Below, one piece after another: positions 47,718 through 59,155 of a stretch of DNA of 64,000 nt (within the stretch, counting starts at the first letter, position 1; each line of letters starts with the position of its first letter). The notes below the pieces were generated by a model, which did no database searches, was not told the origin of the DNA, and saw only the letters and a program-made list of their open reading frames with translations. A program made the position numbers and the translations under genes. The stretch spans positions 85,182-149,181 of the forward strand of contig VUYV01000401.1 of assembly GCA_008711295.1 (NCBI GenBank). The letters are read 5' to 3'. This DNA is from Anarhynchus alexandrinus (taxonomy: Eukaryota > Chordata > Aves > Charadriiformes > Charadriidae).

Positions 47718-50700
47718 CATATTGATAGGAAAGTAAATATAAAATTCCTAGTTAATGGATCTTAATCAAATATAAATTCCTATCAGTATTTTCCTACCTT
47801 GTTATTAATATAAAAACTGTTGCTATCAATATAATCCTACTTTCTTATACAAATCCACTTTGTTTATTAGTTATACCAATGTCTGATGCAGAATTGATCA
47901 TTCAGACATTTGCTGTCATGATAAGACTACTCAACATCGAACATCTCACTCAGATAAAGTAGGAAATATCAAACACATAGTATTATGGGAGTATTTTGGC
48001 ACCATGTTGCATAGAGTTTAAAGATGCTTTTTTTTATTATTATTTTTTTGAAATCAAAAGATGGGTTTGATTTTTTTCTAGGTGATCTTTTAGTCTACCA
48101 GCACAGAAAATGTGAAGATCTACATCAATGTTATGTCATGCCCTTTTCAGAACATCTGGTACTGCTAGCAATATTTTGCTGTTTTGTGGGTTTTTTTTTC
48201 CCAATTCCACTAAGACATTAAAAGTTGCTCCTGTTTACACCGGCCCACAGTATATATTGGTGTCCTGTGTGTTTCTAAGTTTGGTGTTAAGAGCATACTT
48301 GGACTCCATTGACTTAGTCAATGTAAAAATGCATACAATTACTTCTCAAGGTGTGTCTTAGAATTGTAACAGTAAAGGTCCTAGTGGCATGCTATTTAAC
48401 ATCCCGTATTCTATGCCTAGAATCAGGTCTCACAGAATGGTGATATTCTTATTCTTACATTCAGCAAAGCAAAACTGAAACAACAAGAAGATGCAATGAG
48501 AGTTATCATTTTAGAATGCCTCTTGTGATAGACATAGAGCTGAAAAAACATTTAAATCACCAGTTGCAGCCATTTTGTTTCAAGGACAGTTGAAATAGAA
48601 ATATTTGGGGCAACTTTTTAAGATTCACTGGTGAAACAGATTTCATACCATCCATAAGTTGAGCTATGCCAAACCTGTTGGAGTCATTGCTTAACTTACC
48701 AAGTGATTTTAAGTCCTTCATTATCAGGACTGGAATGAATAGCTCCTTTTAGGTCTGAGCTGTAAGTGAATGTGTACAACAGAGAAGAATTACACAAAAG
48801 ATTCCAACAGATTTTTGAACTCACTTGCATAGCAAAGAAGACAAAAGGGACTATGGTGATATTATCAAAGCAAACTCACTTCTAACACCCACTGAAAAAA
48901 AACCAGGCACCTAATTTTAGAAAATTTTATTTTAAATCCTACAAGCACCTGGCCCTATTGACGCAATCCAGGTGGAAAGCAGTAGTAGAATCTCATAATT
49001 TACCTGTTAAGCACTTAAATGAGGCTTTGGTGATTTTTTTAAGTGGAAGCTGGGATAAAAGCTAATGGAGAAACTGGAAAACCTGAACAAATGGTAGAAG
49101 GAGTTCAAGTGCTGCACTATTCATAGTAGAAAGCAGTGACCTTGAGGTTGTGATTTTGCACAGGTGCTTTGGCCAAAATGTCTATTGCCTATTAGGCAAC
49201 TTGGATCTGAAAACAATGAGGGATTACGTACTTCACAAAAACTTCTGCTGTTCTTTCAAATGAGCACATGCCTATGTGTTACTGATACCTAATCAGTAAT
49301 ACACTGAAAAACATTTGTCCTTCTTCACTTCCTCTCAGTTCAGTAATACTAACAGGCTTAATGAAGCACTTCCGCTTCCATAGTATCTCAGATTCCTAAT
49401 GACTTTCTCATTGAAGTGCTAACTAGGTTATGGTCTGCTTATTGACTTAGCAGATAAGATTGGTTGTGTTCATTTTGGTTGCAGACACAGATTATATTAT
49501 CTGCAAATACAGGCCACAGAATTCAATATCCACAAAGAGAAGAATACGCCATCTGCAGAGAAAATATATTTAAGGGTAATGATGAGGGTGATTTTGTCTC
49601 TTAAGCAATGAGGCTGATTCTAGTTTCTGTCTATGGTCATTGCAAACCATCTGATATGTTGCCATAGTTGACTGTCACAGCTTAGGAAATATTGTGGTTG
49701 AGTACTGAGGAATTGCTTTGGGGTAGGAGAGAAGTGGCAGGATTCTGTGAGAAAGCTTGCACAGCAGTTGCCTGCACTGTCTTTGCAAGTGTATGCAAGC
49801 ATCTATTACCATAATTACAAGAACTGGAACTCATGAATCAAGTAATATTTTATCAAGGTAATGATGCCTTCAGTTGCAGATCTATTCACCTCCCTTTTTT
49901 CAAAAGATAAACGAATTACAGACAAAGCAATTTCTTTGCTTGTTTGTTTTATATGAGCTAAACATGTTTAGTAGCAGGCCAAATGCTGCAGCGTGGTGAC
50001 AACATGTTATGTCAAAGGGGGCCACAGATGCAAAGATGCCACTGGAGAAGCTGCTTATGTGTTGCCCAGAATTTGCTACAGAATAAGGTATGGGGTGCTC
50101 AGCCTTGCTCGGGACTAGCCACAACATACCTGATAGTCCTTCTCCCTGGGTTTTGGGGTTTTTTTCGGTCAAGTCTTTTCTTTTTCACCATCATAAGGCA
50201 ACATAATGAAAGATAAAACCAAATTAACAAATACTTCAATGACTGCAAGGGAAGGAAGGATATTTTAATTTTTTGGGTGGTAGTGGGGCATTTAAGGAGA
50301 TCTTCTTGGCAGGTTTTGTTTTCCTCCGGGTTGTTTTTCTTAACTACTCAATATGGAAAGAGGACAAGCAGCTCAGTGTTTTCACATGTATTCCAATGAA
50401 GAGCAAGAACTATTTCCAAAGAAACACAGTCATGGTAATGTTCTAAGATTACTCCCATCCATCTTTTAACGTTTTCTCAGGCTGTTCAGATAATTCATAA
50501 CTGACCTCCACCCTCCTCCCTCCCCTCCCCCAAAGCTTAAATGAATCACAAAACCCAGAATTTACTGAATCATTATAGTAAGGAACTATTCTGACACGAG
50601 TCAAGATCACAACAGAATTTTTAGGAGCCAGAAAAAGGCAAAAGCTCCAGAAGAGACAGCAATGAACAAACAGGAGAAACACAATAATATCTAACTGGTA

Positions 50701-51719
50701 AACATGGAGGTAAACCAGAGGGTTTCTACCTCTGAATGAGGAGAGAGCTTGACAGAAGACATTAAATACAAAGCAAAAAAGGAGGTGAAAGTACACGGGC
50801 CTTTTATGATCCCAGAAGTCACCTCTTACCGTATCACAAGGCAAAGCAATAGGCACAAGTACAAGAAATTATTTCTGTGGCCTGGTTCCCAGCTGTTAGA
50901 CTCAAATGACAGGTTTAGGAATAGAGTAGTTTTCCTGGGAAAAAAAAAAAAAAGAAATTAAAAACTGCCAGCTAATTTGAAGGATGGCAGCATTGTTCTT
51001 CCTGTTGGTGTTAGACAGTAGAGTTGACTCATTCCTTTTCTTGAGCAGGAAATTAAAGATATTCTTAAATTTTATGTTGAGTGGTTATAGCACATGTTCT
51101 GGTACGCTAATGCCTGTGTACATTGTGTAGAACTTATGTAAGACTCTGTAGATCTTCACTCTTTGGTCCTGATGTTGGATGAATTTTCACTATGACCTAT
51201 TCTGCTGAGATGTCCTCCCAACTACAGCTGAACACTTATGATGGAGTTCAGCAGCAGAGAGCGTTACTCTTGGTCAATTGCACCGGAGTGGGAATTGGTG
51301 AATCATAGCAGAATTCATTCTGTCTCATCACTCTCATCCCTTATTCCTCACAGATATGTTTATGCTTGTTACATAACTTCTGCATAATTATTTTGCTGTG
51401 TTTAGTAGTGATGCTGAGACATCCAAAATGAATTATTGAAGAGAAAGGTAAAGATAAGCACTGGTCACAAGTGAAGTGGTCTGAATGGACAAATGCATTT
51501 TGTAAAACATCAGTTTAGAAGTGACCACTGATCCCACAAAAGTATAAACTAGATTATTTAGCAACAACATTGAACTAGGAGAGGCCAGAGGGTTCAGATC
51601 TTGGAGACTTCAGTGACAGAAAGTCACTGGACTGTACACCCATCCATTTAATTTCAATTGCTGAAAGAATTCTTCTATAAATACTGAACCTGCTTCTTGA
51701 ACATATCTAAAAGAGGAAA
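47718..51719. other. Long stretch without recognised genes
   Basis: About 4 kb. The longest open frame, 135 codons on the minus strand (50449-50856), is rich in Phe, Val and Leu, as expected from reading AT-rich DNA, and has no motif I recognise. A C-rich run at 50511-50531 is listed separately; an A run lies at 50940-50953. Confidence 0.5.
50511..50531 (-). repeat. C-rich run, quadruplex motif on the minus strand
   Basis: C runs of 3, 3, 4 and 5 separated by 4, 1 and 1 bases. The complementary strand meets the G3+N1-7 pattern. Confidence 0.5.
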
Positions 51720-52230
51720 AAAAAAGAGATTAATACCTATCAGCTTGGATTTGTCAAGAAAAAAGTGATCTTGAAAGAATCTAATTTTGTTCTGTGCTAT
51801 TACAGCAGAACTTATGGATAGGGTTGAAACAGCAAATCAAATATATTCTGACATACAAAAAGGATTTGACAGTCTTGCATGCCTTTCTCATAAGTAAAAT
51901 AAACACCACTGTCTATATAAAATTATTATATTGTTCATAAACTGTATCTAGACCAGTATTCATTTTTCAGTGGTTATTCAAATAGAAAAAATATATATTG
52001 AGCTGGTTCTGCTAGAATCTATCTCCTTTTTATTTGGATGGAAGACATAGTGAGTGCATTTATGAAATTTGCTGTTAAACTAAAAGGAGTGGGGTTTCAA
52101 GATCATTAAAGAACAAGATTCAATTTCAAAGGAATGTTAACAATTTGATAAAAATAGCCCAAAACATAGGATGAAATCCAATAAAGAAAAGTACAGAAAT
52201 GTACAAACACCTCATGGTTTCTAATTTAGA
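51720..52230 (+). mobile_element. Traces of an ancient CR1-clade LINE
   Basis: No DNA-level match to the younger CR1s is evident, but short translated blocks in changing frames follow the order of a CR1-type reverse transcriptase. They are YQLGFVKKKV, then ELMDRVETANQIYSDIQKGF followed closely by LSHK (compare ELxDRVE...DxxKAFDTVSHK), then MKFAVKL (compare SKFADDTKL), then FQRNVNNLIKIAQNIG and MKSNKEKYRNVQ (compare FQRDLxxLxxWAxxxxMxFNxxKCKVLH). Spacings are about right, with several stops and frame changes. The likely source is an old CR1, L2 or L3-type element. Borders are approximate. Confidence 0.5.
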
Positions 52231-55200
52231 GTTGGTCAGAACTTAGGGCAATCAGCTACATGAAGAGGATTCTGAATTTGCAACAGCAAGACTACTATGT
52301 GGCCTCTATCACCAAGAACAAAAATTCATGACAAGTGTCTGAAAAACTCCACTCTCCGGAGCCTGACCCTAAATACCAGGCTATCCTCATTGTTGTTTTT
52401 AAAATTAATTCTATGTGGAATGGGCAAATAAAGTTCAGGTGCAGATTGGGTGTGAGTGTCAGGCAGCCATTTTTTGCCTTAAATTTTACTATAGATGAAT
52501 GGAACATATACTTAGCTGTATTTCTTTGGCAGAACAGTGGTTTGCAGATACTGTTTTAATAAATTAGCTGTATAATATACATACAAAGTATTCTCAAATG
52601 GTAGACAGGAGAATATGCCTTCAGTGAAGGAAGGACTTAAATAGAGTTACTTTATGCCATTCGGAAAAAAACAAGTCTCACTTTTGACTTGTGCACCCAA
52701 TGGTCAAATTTAGTACTTCTGTCTTTATTTTGCCCCAGCCATGCAAACTGTTGGCCTCTTTCCCTACTTTTTCTACCAAGAAAGTTCCTGCAGGGCAATT
52801 TCTTTTTAGAACAGATGAGTGATGTGACTCTGAGTCTTAATGAAACAGCACGAAGTCAATCTCCTCTTTCAGGGATTTCAGTAGAATATCTTGTTTCTGG
52901 AGAGCTAACCTCCCTCTAAAAGTAGTTCAAAGTAAAAAATGAAAATAAAGAAGAAAATGCATCAGCTTCCCCAAACTGAACTGCTATGACAAAACTAAAG
53001 GCAAGTTTATGTTTTCTAGTGTTTGCGGTCTAAGCAAATAATCTGGTACAATAAAATTACCTTCTGCAGTATCACATACAATGTGTGTGCTTTTTTTTGT
53101 GGGCATGTCTTTGTGTATGTTGGACAGTTATCTTGTCTTTTGTAAAGCAGAACTATGCAACCGACTACAATGGTTTTGTTTCCTTCAACTATTTTACAAC
53201 ACCTGAAGGTCTTTTCTATTAATAACAAATACAAAAGAGTGAAGAAACAATAGACAACCGTTATTAGTTAAATGAATCAAGAGAGCTCTCACTGCATTTA
53301 GAAACTGTTCAATCAATCTCATGACAACTCAGGAAAAATATCTGTTACATAAAGTACAGTAACAGTTGTATTAATGTCTAAATTAGCGTTGAGGATAGGA
53401 TCTCTGTTTCGCAACAGTTTGTAGTTTCCATATTCTGTTTTTCATACCTATACCAAAATGACGTTCAAATGCTCAAAGTCCAGTGTACCAGTGTATCACA
53501 AAAGAAACCTCTTCTGAGTATTTTAACATTGTCTGGTCCACCTATTTTTCCTTGCTTTTGTCCAATGGCAAGCCTATTGCAATAATACATATTAAGTTGG
53601 ATCATGAACTACAGGGCACCAAGGAAAAAGTTTAAATAAATATTATCATACTGGATTATTTAATCCTAGATAGTCCCAAGGCTCTTGTGAATGAAACCTT
53701 TTCCTGCAGAACCAGAGGAAACTAGGTATCAGATGTCCTGCAGTGACTATCTCCTTCCTCAGAGCCCTCATATTTCAGGAGCAATATTGTATAACAACAG
53801 TAGGATTGCATGAAAAAAACTTCTTTTCACTTTCTCAGTACTGAATTCTGGGACATAAAGCAAAGAAAACATCCAACAACAGGGGTCCTTTGAGGAACCA
53901 GTAGGTACTAAGAGGCAGAGTAAATTGACAACTGAGGACCCTGGTACTGTGGCTTCCGCTGTTGAAACTAACAAATATTTAGCTGTACCTATGGATCTTA
54001 GGCAAAGGTATTGCTGTGCTGGATCTTATAAGAGGGTCAGCTGACCCGCTGGTAATTTTGATCTTAGCTGTATATTGGTTTCTTAGATCATGAGAGGGCA
54101 ATTCAAAAGAAAACTGTGACCTTACTAACCATACGGTTGAAAACTAGAGCAAGCCTTTTAGTCTGCACAGTAAGCCATTTTAAAGAGATTTGTCAAGAGC
54201 CAAAGAATTCTGAAACACATTTATTCTTGGGATTTGGTAAAATCGCAAATGCTAATTTCATTTTGTCAAAATAGTTCAGACAAATTTATCTTTGAAAGTT
54301 TTATTTTCTTTTTAGGGTATCTTCAGTCATCTCATCAAGAGTTATAAGTGAAAACTAGAAAATCTTGTAAAAAATACTTTATCAAATACAAATTAAATCA
54401 ATGTTTTCTAAATAAGTAAAGAAAATGACAAGTTTCTTAAGTCAGAATAGTTTTTTACAATACATCTGGAAAATTTAAAGTGGCTTTTGTTTCTTCACTT
54501 TTGTTTCTTCACTTTTGTTTCTTTACTTTTATTTCTTGGTTCTTCACTTCTAAAATTTTAGTATTCCTGAACTTCCTTCTCACTCTTATGTTTAAATATG
54601 TACATTCTTTTCCTCATTTTGCATTTAGGAGAACTCATAAAGGAAAACAAAGAAAAGGAGTGTGGAAATTACATTATGCAATGAAAGTTCCACAGATGTC
54701 TGTGATATTTCAACTTCTAATGTAAGTGGCAGTTGCTGGTTAAAAATTATGAACTGTCCCATTTTCGAGACCTAAATGGACTAGCAGTCCACAAAATTAA
54801 TAATGGTGTTATGGTACTAGGCAAGCACAAAGTAAACTCCCTGCGGTTGGCACTAAGCCACATATGTAATAGCAGTCTCTGTTCTCCAAAGGGAAGAGGA
54901 TCAACATTTTGTGCTGTTCCGGAAGTGGCAAGAAACAAAAGGGCACTCACAGTATATCATGGGCCTGGATTCAAGTTATTTTCTATACTATGGGGGTATT
55001 TTTCGTGACAGTTGAAGCATAACTGTACTGGTCCACTGTTGCATTTGGGAGACTACAGAATTGCAAACTACGTGCACTATAAATGGTGGAGGACTCACAA
55101 CTGCTCTTAAAACTGTTGTTATTGGTTAATATTTTCTACTACGGAATACCATCCAGTTCCTAGTATTGCACTCCTCAGACTCACATATTTATTTCCGTCT

Positions 55201-55303
55201 AGCCTCCTGAGCTAGCTCTGATTTAAGCATTCTACTTGTTTATTGCTCCCAAGTCATGATTGGAACTCGATGAAACTTCAGCCATGATGAAGAAATACAT
55301 GAG
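52231..55303. other. AT-rich DNA without recognised genes
   Basis: About 3 kb. One small tandem repeat (54485-54547). No credible exon, LTR or CR1 tail. Confidence 0.5.
54485..54547 (+). repeat. 14-bp minisatellite, about four units
   Basis: Two perfect TTTTGTTTCTTCAC units, one TTTTGTTTCTTTAC unit and a diverged fourth ending TTCTTCAC. The open frame across it (54480-54725) is a by-product. Confidence 0.85.
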
Positions 55304-55555
55304 TCATAGAATCATGGAATCATAGAATAGTTTTTGTTAGAAGGGACCTTTAACAATCCTCTAGTCCAAACCCCCTGCAATGAGCAGGGACATCTTCAAC
55401 TAGATCAGCTTGCTGAGAGTCTTGTCCAACCTGACCTTGAATGTTTCCAGGGATGGAACATCTACCACCTCTCTGGGTAGCCTGTTCCAGCATTTCACCA
55501 TCCTCATTGTAAAAAGGTTCTTCCTTGTATCTAGTCTAAATCTACCTGGTTTTTG
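55304..55555 (-). mobile_element. Old CR1 3' end
   Basis: CATAGAATCATGGAATCATAG at the left, then TTAGAAGGGACC, CTCTAGTCCAAACCCCCTGC, TTTCCAGGGATGGAACATC and CCTGTTCCAGCATTTCACC. Minus-strand coding remains correspond to the C-terminal HW-x-RLP region. Diverged relative to the young copies. Confidence 0.88.
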
Positions 55556-55792
55556 CCTTCCTTTCCTGATTACTTATGCTTGGGAATCGAGAGCTCTTGC
55601 ATTCTAAGGAAAGTGTCCTTAAAGATCTGCCAGCTCTCTTCTGCTCCCTTGTCCCTAAGGTCAGTTTCCCAGGAGGTCCTATTGACTAACTCCTTGAAGA
55701 GCTGGAATTTTGCTTTCCTAAAATTCAGAGTCCTGATTTTACTCTTTGCCTGACCCATATCCCTCTGGACTGTGAACTCTACCGGTGCATCA
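55556..55792 (-). mobile_element. Unassigned bird repeat next to the CR1
   Basis: GC-richer than its surroundings, with AAAGATCTGCCAGCTCTC, TTCTGCTCCCTTGTCCC and TTTGCCTGACCCATATCCC. I recall closely similar wording recurring in bird genomes, but cannot name the family or check it. It follows the CR1 coding remnant without a clear border, so it may be the upstream part of the same old element or a separate insertion into which the CR1 jumped. A 62-codon minus-strand frame (55570-55758) is open but has no motif. Confidence 0.4.
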
Positions 55793-57419
55793 AATTGCTT
55801 TCTGCTAGGAAGGCAAGGAACACCTTAGTTCCTTTACCTTCTTCTACTTTTCTTTCTCCTCCTTGCTATGAATGAATATGAATCAGAAAAGTACTTAATA
55901 AGTGTGATCTTTGAGAAATTCTATACGTAACCTCCAAACACAACTATCTTTTCTGCACTCTGCTTCTTATTCTGTTACACATTCATCATCGAGGTGTTTG
56001 GTTTTTTTAAACTAACCTAGAGTTGAGGTTTACACTTCTGAGAAGCAGTGAGCTGGTTGTTGTAGCACGGATCTTGCAATTATTTAAAATAAGTTGCTCC
56101 TTGTTGCTATCTTTCAGTTACACCCATTGGCTAACACTGCCAGTGTAAGTAAGCCAAGATCTTAACATAATTGTACAAGGGTAGAATAAACTCTAAAAAG
56201 TCGTTGTAAAGCGATATTCTAGTGGGATCACCAGGAACAAAATGACTGTTCATATTTGAGAGCCTTCAGGACTCTGGAGAAAGGACAAACAGTGATACGA
56301 ATTCTTCTATTTGCTTTATGCAACATTTTCTTTTTCTCTGTATTCTCCTCCCTGATCACACGTTCCCTGCTTTTAATTGACCATGCTAAGAATTCTTAAT
56401 ATATGATTCCCCACTGTATGCATTTTTTCCATCAAGTTAAGCCTCCAGGCAGCATAATTAAGAAATAGCAGAGGTGTAAGAGGTAGAGTATCATCAGCAT
56501 ATAAACCTAGAGTTCCTGGGGGAGTTATCATGGAACCAATGAGACAATCTCTGCCAAAATTATGAGAGAGCTGACGGATGCAGTCTATGAGGGCCACTTA
56601 GGATTTGCCTATAATGGGAAGATCTAATTACCTCTGAAAAAGCTCATTGTCAGGTCTATATTTTTTCCTGCCATATATATATGAAATTCCCCTAAGACAA
56701 CAGTGATATTTTGCTGGTTGTTGGGATTTTTATTTCTTTATCATTTAACAATGCAAATATATTGCTCATGTTATTCTTTATCATTTGTATTGCAGGAGTC
56801 TCTCGGATTTCTCAAACAGGGTTGGGTCTCTCTTGTTCTTGGCATCTTATTTTCATGTGGGAAAGGACAGCTTCGGTTCTAAAAAGCTATGAAACTAAGA
56901 TGTAGGTTGCCATTTCTGTCATGAGTCATCTACGTTAGACTTCTTCCAAGCTTCTCCTTGTATATGAAGATAAATAAATCTGTCTTGAACTATAGTCTAT
57001 CATAGATGAAATTCAACCTGCTAAATTTAGCCCCTTAGCAAGGCTTGAGAGATCAAATTGTGGGAGAAGGAATTTAGTTTTCCAAACATAATCAGCCACA
57101 TTTTGTAGAGAAAAGATTAGCACATTTGAATATCCATAACAAGCAATCCAGGATGAGTCAACACATCTAACTCAGGTGCTTTTCCCTCTCCACTAACTGT
57201 ATAAGGAATCCTTCTAACTCCTATGCGTCCATGGACAAAGGGAAGAACATCCACATCCATAAAGGTAATGTATATTTATCATATTTATATAAGTGGAGAG
57301 GTGGATGAAAGAGAGGCTAGCCTATAGTTAAGATTTCCCTTTTCTCGAGTTAGATTAAATACGCACAATACATTGGCATTCCCCAATGGGCGATAATTGA
57401 GGCTTGAGAGAGGTTGTCT
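55793..57419. other. AT-rich DNA without recognised genes
   Basis: About 1.6 kb, nothing recognised. Confidence 0.5.
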
Positions 57420-58150
57420 CACCCTGGCCTTCTAGTCTTCAAGGTGTTTGCCTGAGTGGCATCCCTGCTCAGGGGATATACTGGCCACAGCCCGCTGGGA
57501 TCCAGAAGGGCTCAAAGGGTCTTTACGAGAATTGCTACTTATAGGATCCAAGATAATTGACTTTTGTCAGGTACATTTCCACCCCAGCCCAGCTCGGACA
57601 TTGGAGTATTTCAGTACTTTCCATGGTTATGCAAGCCCAGGACTTGCTAGGATTTGTGGTCCTGATACCCCCCTCTCTATGGCCACGATCCATATGTTGT
57701 CAGGAGTGATCAATTATAGTTATTATCTTCAAATGTTAGGAACCATGGGAACCAGGCACATTAGGGAATTGCCACAGTGTTCTAGTCTGTTACTCTCCAC
57801 CTTCAAACAGTAGGAGCTATGGGAACCAGAAACACTAAGGGGTTGCCATAGTGTTCCAGTCCATTGCTCTCCACCCTTTCTTTCTTTCATGTTAGACCAT
57901 TACGTATTGTTCTGGTCAATGTATCATCATGTGGCCCAGGTCGGGAGGAGATAGCACCAAGTGCTGAGAGGCCTAAGCCAGGAGAGAGGGAGAGGAATTG
58001 CACGACCACAGTACCTCTGGCCATGTGTGGATGTCCACTGAGCAGCCCAGTTGCTTTTAAAATGGAGTTGGGTGGTTCTGGAAGGCAATAGCAATGGATT
58101 GTTTTCTGGGCTACTCCTGAGATTTAAATGGATTGGCTCTTGCTGTTCCG
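57420..58150. other. GC-richer block of unknown origin
   Basis: This block is clearly richer in G and C than the neighbouring kilobases. It includes a 121-codon plus-strand open frame (57448-57813, start MPEWHPCSGDILATARW) that I cannot assign to any family. A decayed tandem repeat (57738-57880) overlaps the end of that frame. I see no CR1 tail or TG...CA LTR borders. It may be the remains of an old LTR element or other repeat; a host exon is possible but no splice signals stand out. Confidence 0.35.
57738..57880 (+). repeat. Decayed tandem repeat, two units of 74 bp
   Basis: AGGAACCATGGGAACCAG...CTCTCCACC and AGGAGCTATGGGAACCAG...CTCTCCACC align at an offset of 74, roughly three quarters identical by eye. 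Confidence 0.85.
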
Positions 58151-58330
58151 TTGTTACAGCGCTATGAAGCACTGTTTTACATACAGTGGGAAAAATCACG
58201 GCTTAGGTAAAATCTAGGTCTTTTCAGTAATGTCAGAAATTTCTTCATAATGTCACAATAAATTTTGCCATTTTTGTGAGCTACTTGCTTTCTTGTGCTC
58301 TACCCTGTCTCGCTGTATCTTTTCCTTCTG
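58151..58330. other. Short spacer
   Basis: Nothing recognised. Confidence 0.5.
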
Positions 58331-59064
58331 GAGGGACCTGGACAGGCTGGAGAGGTGGGCCCAAGCCAACCTCATGCAGTTTAACAAGGCCAAGTTCAAG
58401 GTCCTACATCTGGGTCGGGGCAATCCCAAGCACAAATACAGGCTGGGTGGGGAATGGCTGGAGAGCAGCCCTGAAGAGAAGGACCTGGGATTGACGAGAA
58501 GCTCAACATGAGCCAGCAATGTGCCTTTCAGGCCAGAAGGCCAACCGCATCCTGGGCTGCATCAAAAGAAGTGTGGCCAGCAGGGCGAGGGAGGTGATTC
58601 TGCCCCTCTACTCCACTCTCGTGAGACCCCACCTGGAGTACTGCGTCCAGCTCTGGAGTCCCCAACATAAGAAGGACATGGACCTGCTGGAATGTGTCCA
58701 GAGGAGGGCCACGAGGATGATCCGAGGGCTGGAGCACCTCTCCTATGAGGAGAGGCTGAAGGAGTTGGAGCTGTTCAGCCTGGAGAAGAGAAGGCTCCGG
58801 GGAGATCTTATTGCAGCCTTCCAGTACCTAAAGGGGGCCTACAGGAGAGCTGGGGAAGGACTTTTTACTAGGGCATGTAGTGATAGGATGAGGGGGAATG
58901 GCTTTAAACTGGAAGAGGGCAGGTTTAGATTAAACATTAGGAAGAAGTTTTTCACTTTAAGGGTGGTAAGGCACTGGAACAGGTTGTCCAGAGAGGTTGT
59001 TGAGGCCCCATCCCTGGAGGTGTTCAAGGCCAGGCTGGACGTGGCCTTGGGCAACCTGGTCTAG
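58331..59064 (+). pseudogene. CR1 ORF2 C-terminal fragment, two frameshifts
   Basis: The first frame gives [38 protein letters not shown] and SSPEEKDLG. Compared with the in-frame copy at 47040-47120, seven bases are missing between GGACCT and TTGACGAG, and one more within TGTGCCTTTCAGGCC. After that, the frame from 58519 is open for 181 codons with [31 protein letters not shown] and the remaining C-terminal blocks to GNLV. The one-base loss is shared with the 13173 copy; the seven-base loss is not. Confidence 0.9.
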
Positions 59065-59155
59065 TGGGAGGTGTCCCTGCCTATGGCAGGGGGGTTGGAA
59101 CTCGATGATCTTCAAGGTCCTTTCCAACCTAAACCATTCTATGATTTTATGATTT
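58331..59155 (+). mobile_element. Young CR1, longest young copy in the window
   Basis: A 5'-truncated CR1 of about 825 bp. It begins at CTGGAGGGACCTGGACAGG in the reverse transcriptase thumb region and ends CCATTCTATGATTTTATGATTTT. It serves as the reference for the other young copies here. The ORF2 frame is broken twice near the start (a 7-base deletion at about 58489 and a 1-base deletion at about 58530) and then runs open to the normal stop. The catalytic core is absent. Confidence 0.97.

Noticed and set aside
50449..50856. 135-codon minus-strand open frame
   Set aside because: Composition is what AT-rich DNA gives by chance (many Phe, Leu, Val), with no motif, no splice or start context and no relation to its neighbours.
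54480..54725. 81-codon frame with repeated Phe-rich text
   Set aside because: Produced by the 14-bp minisatellite; no further support.
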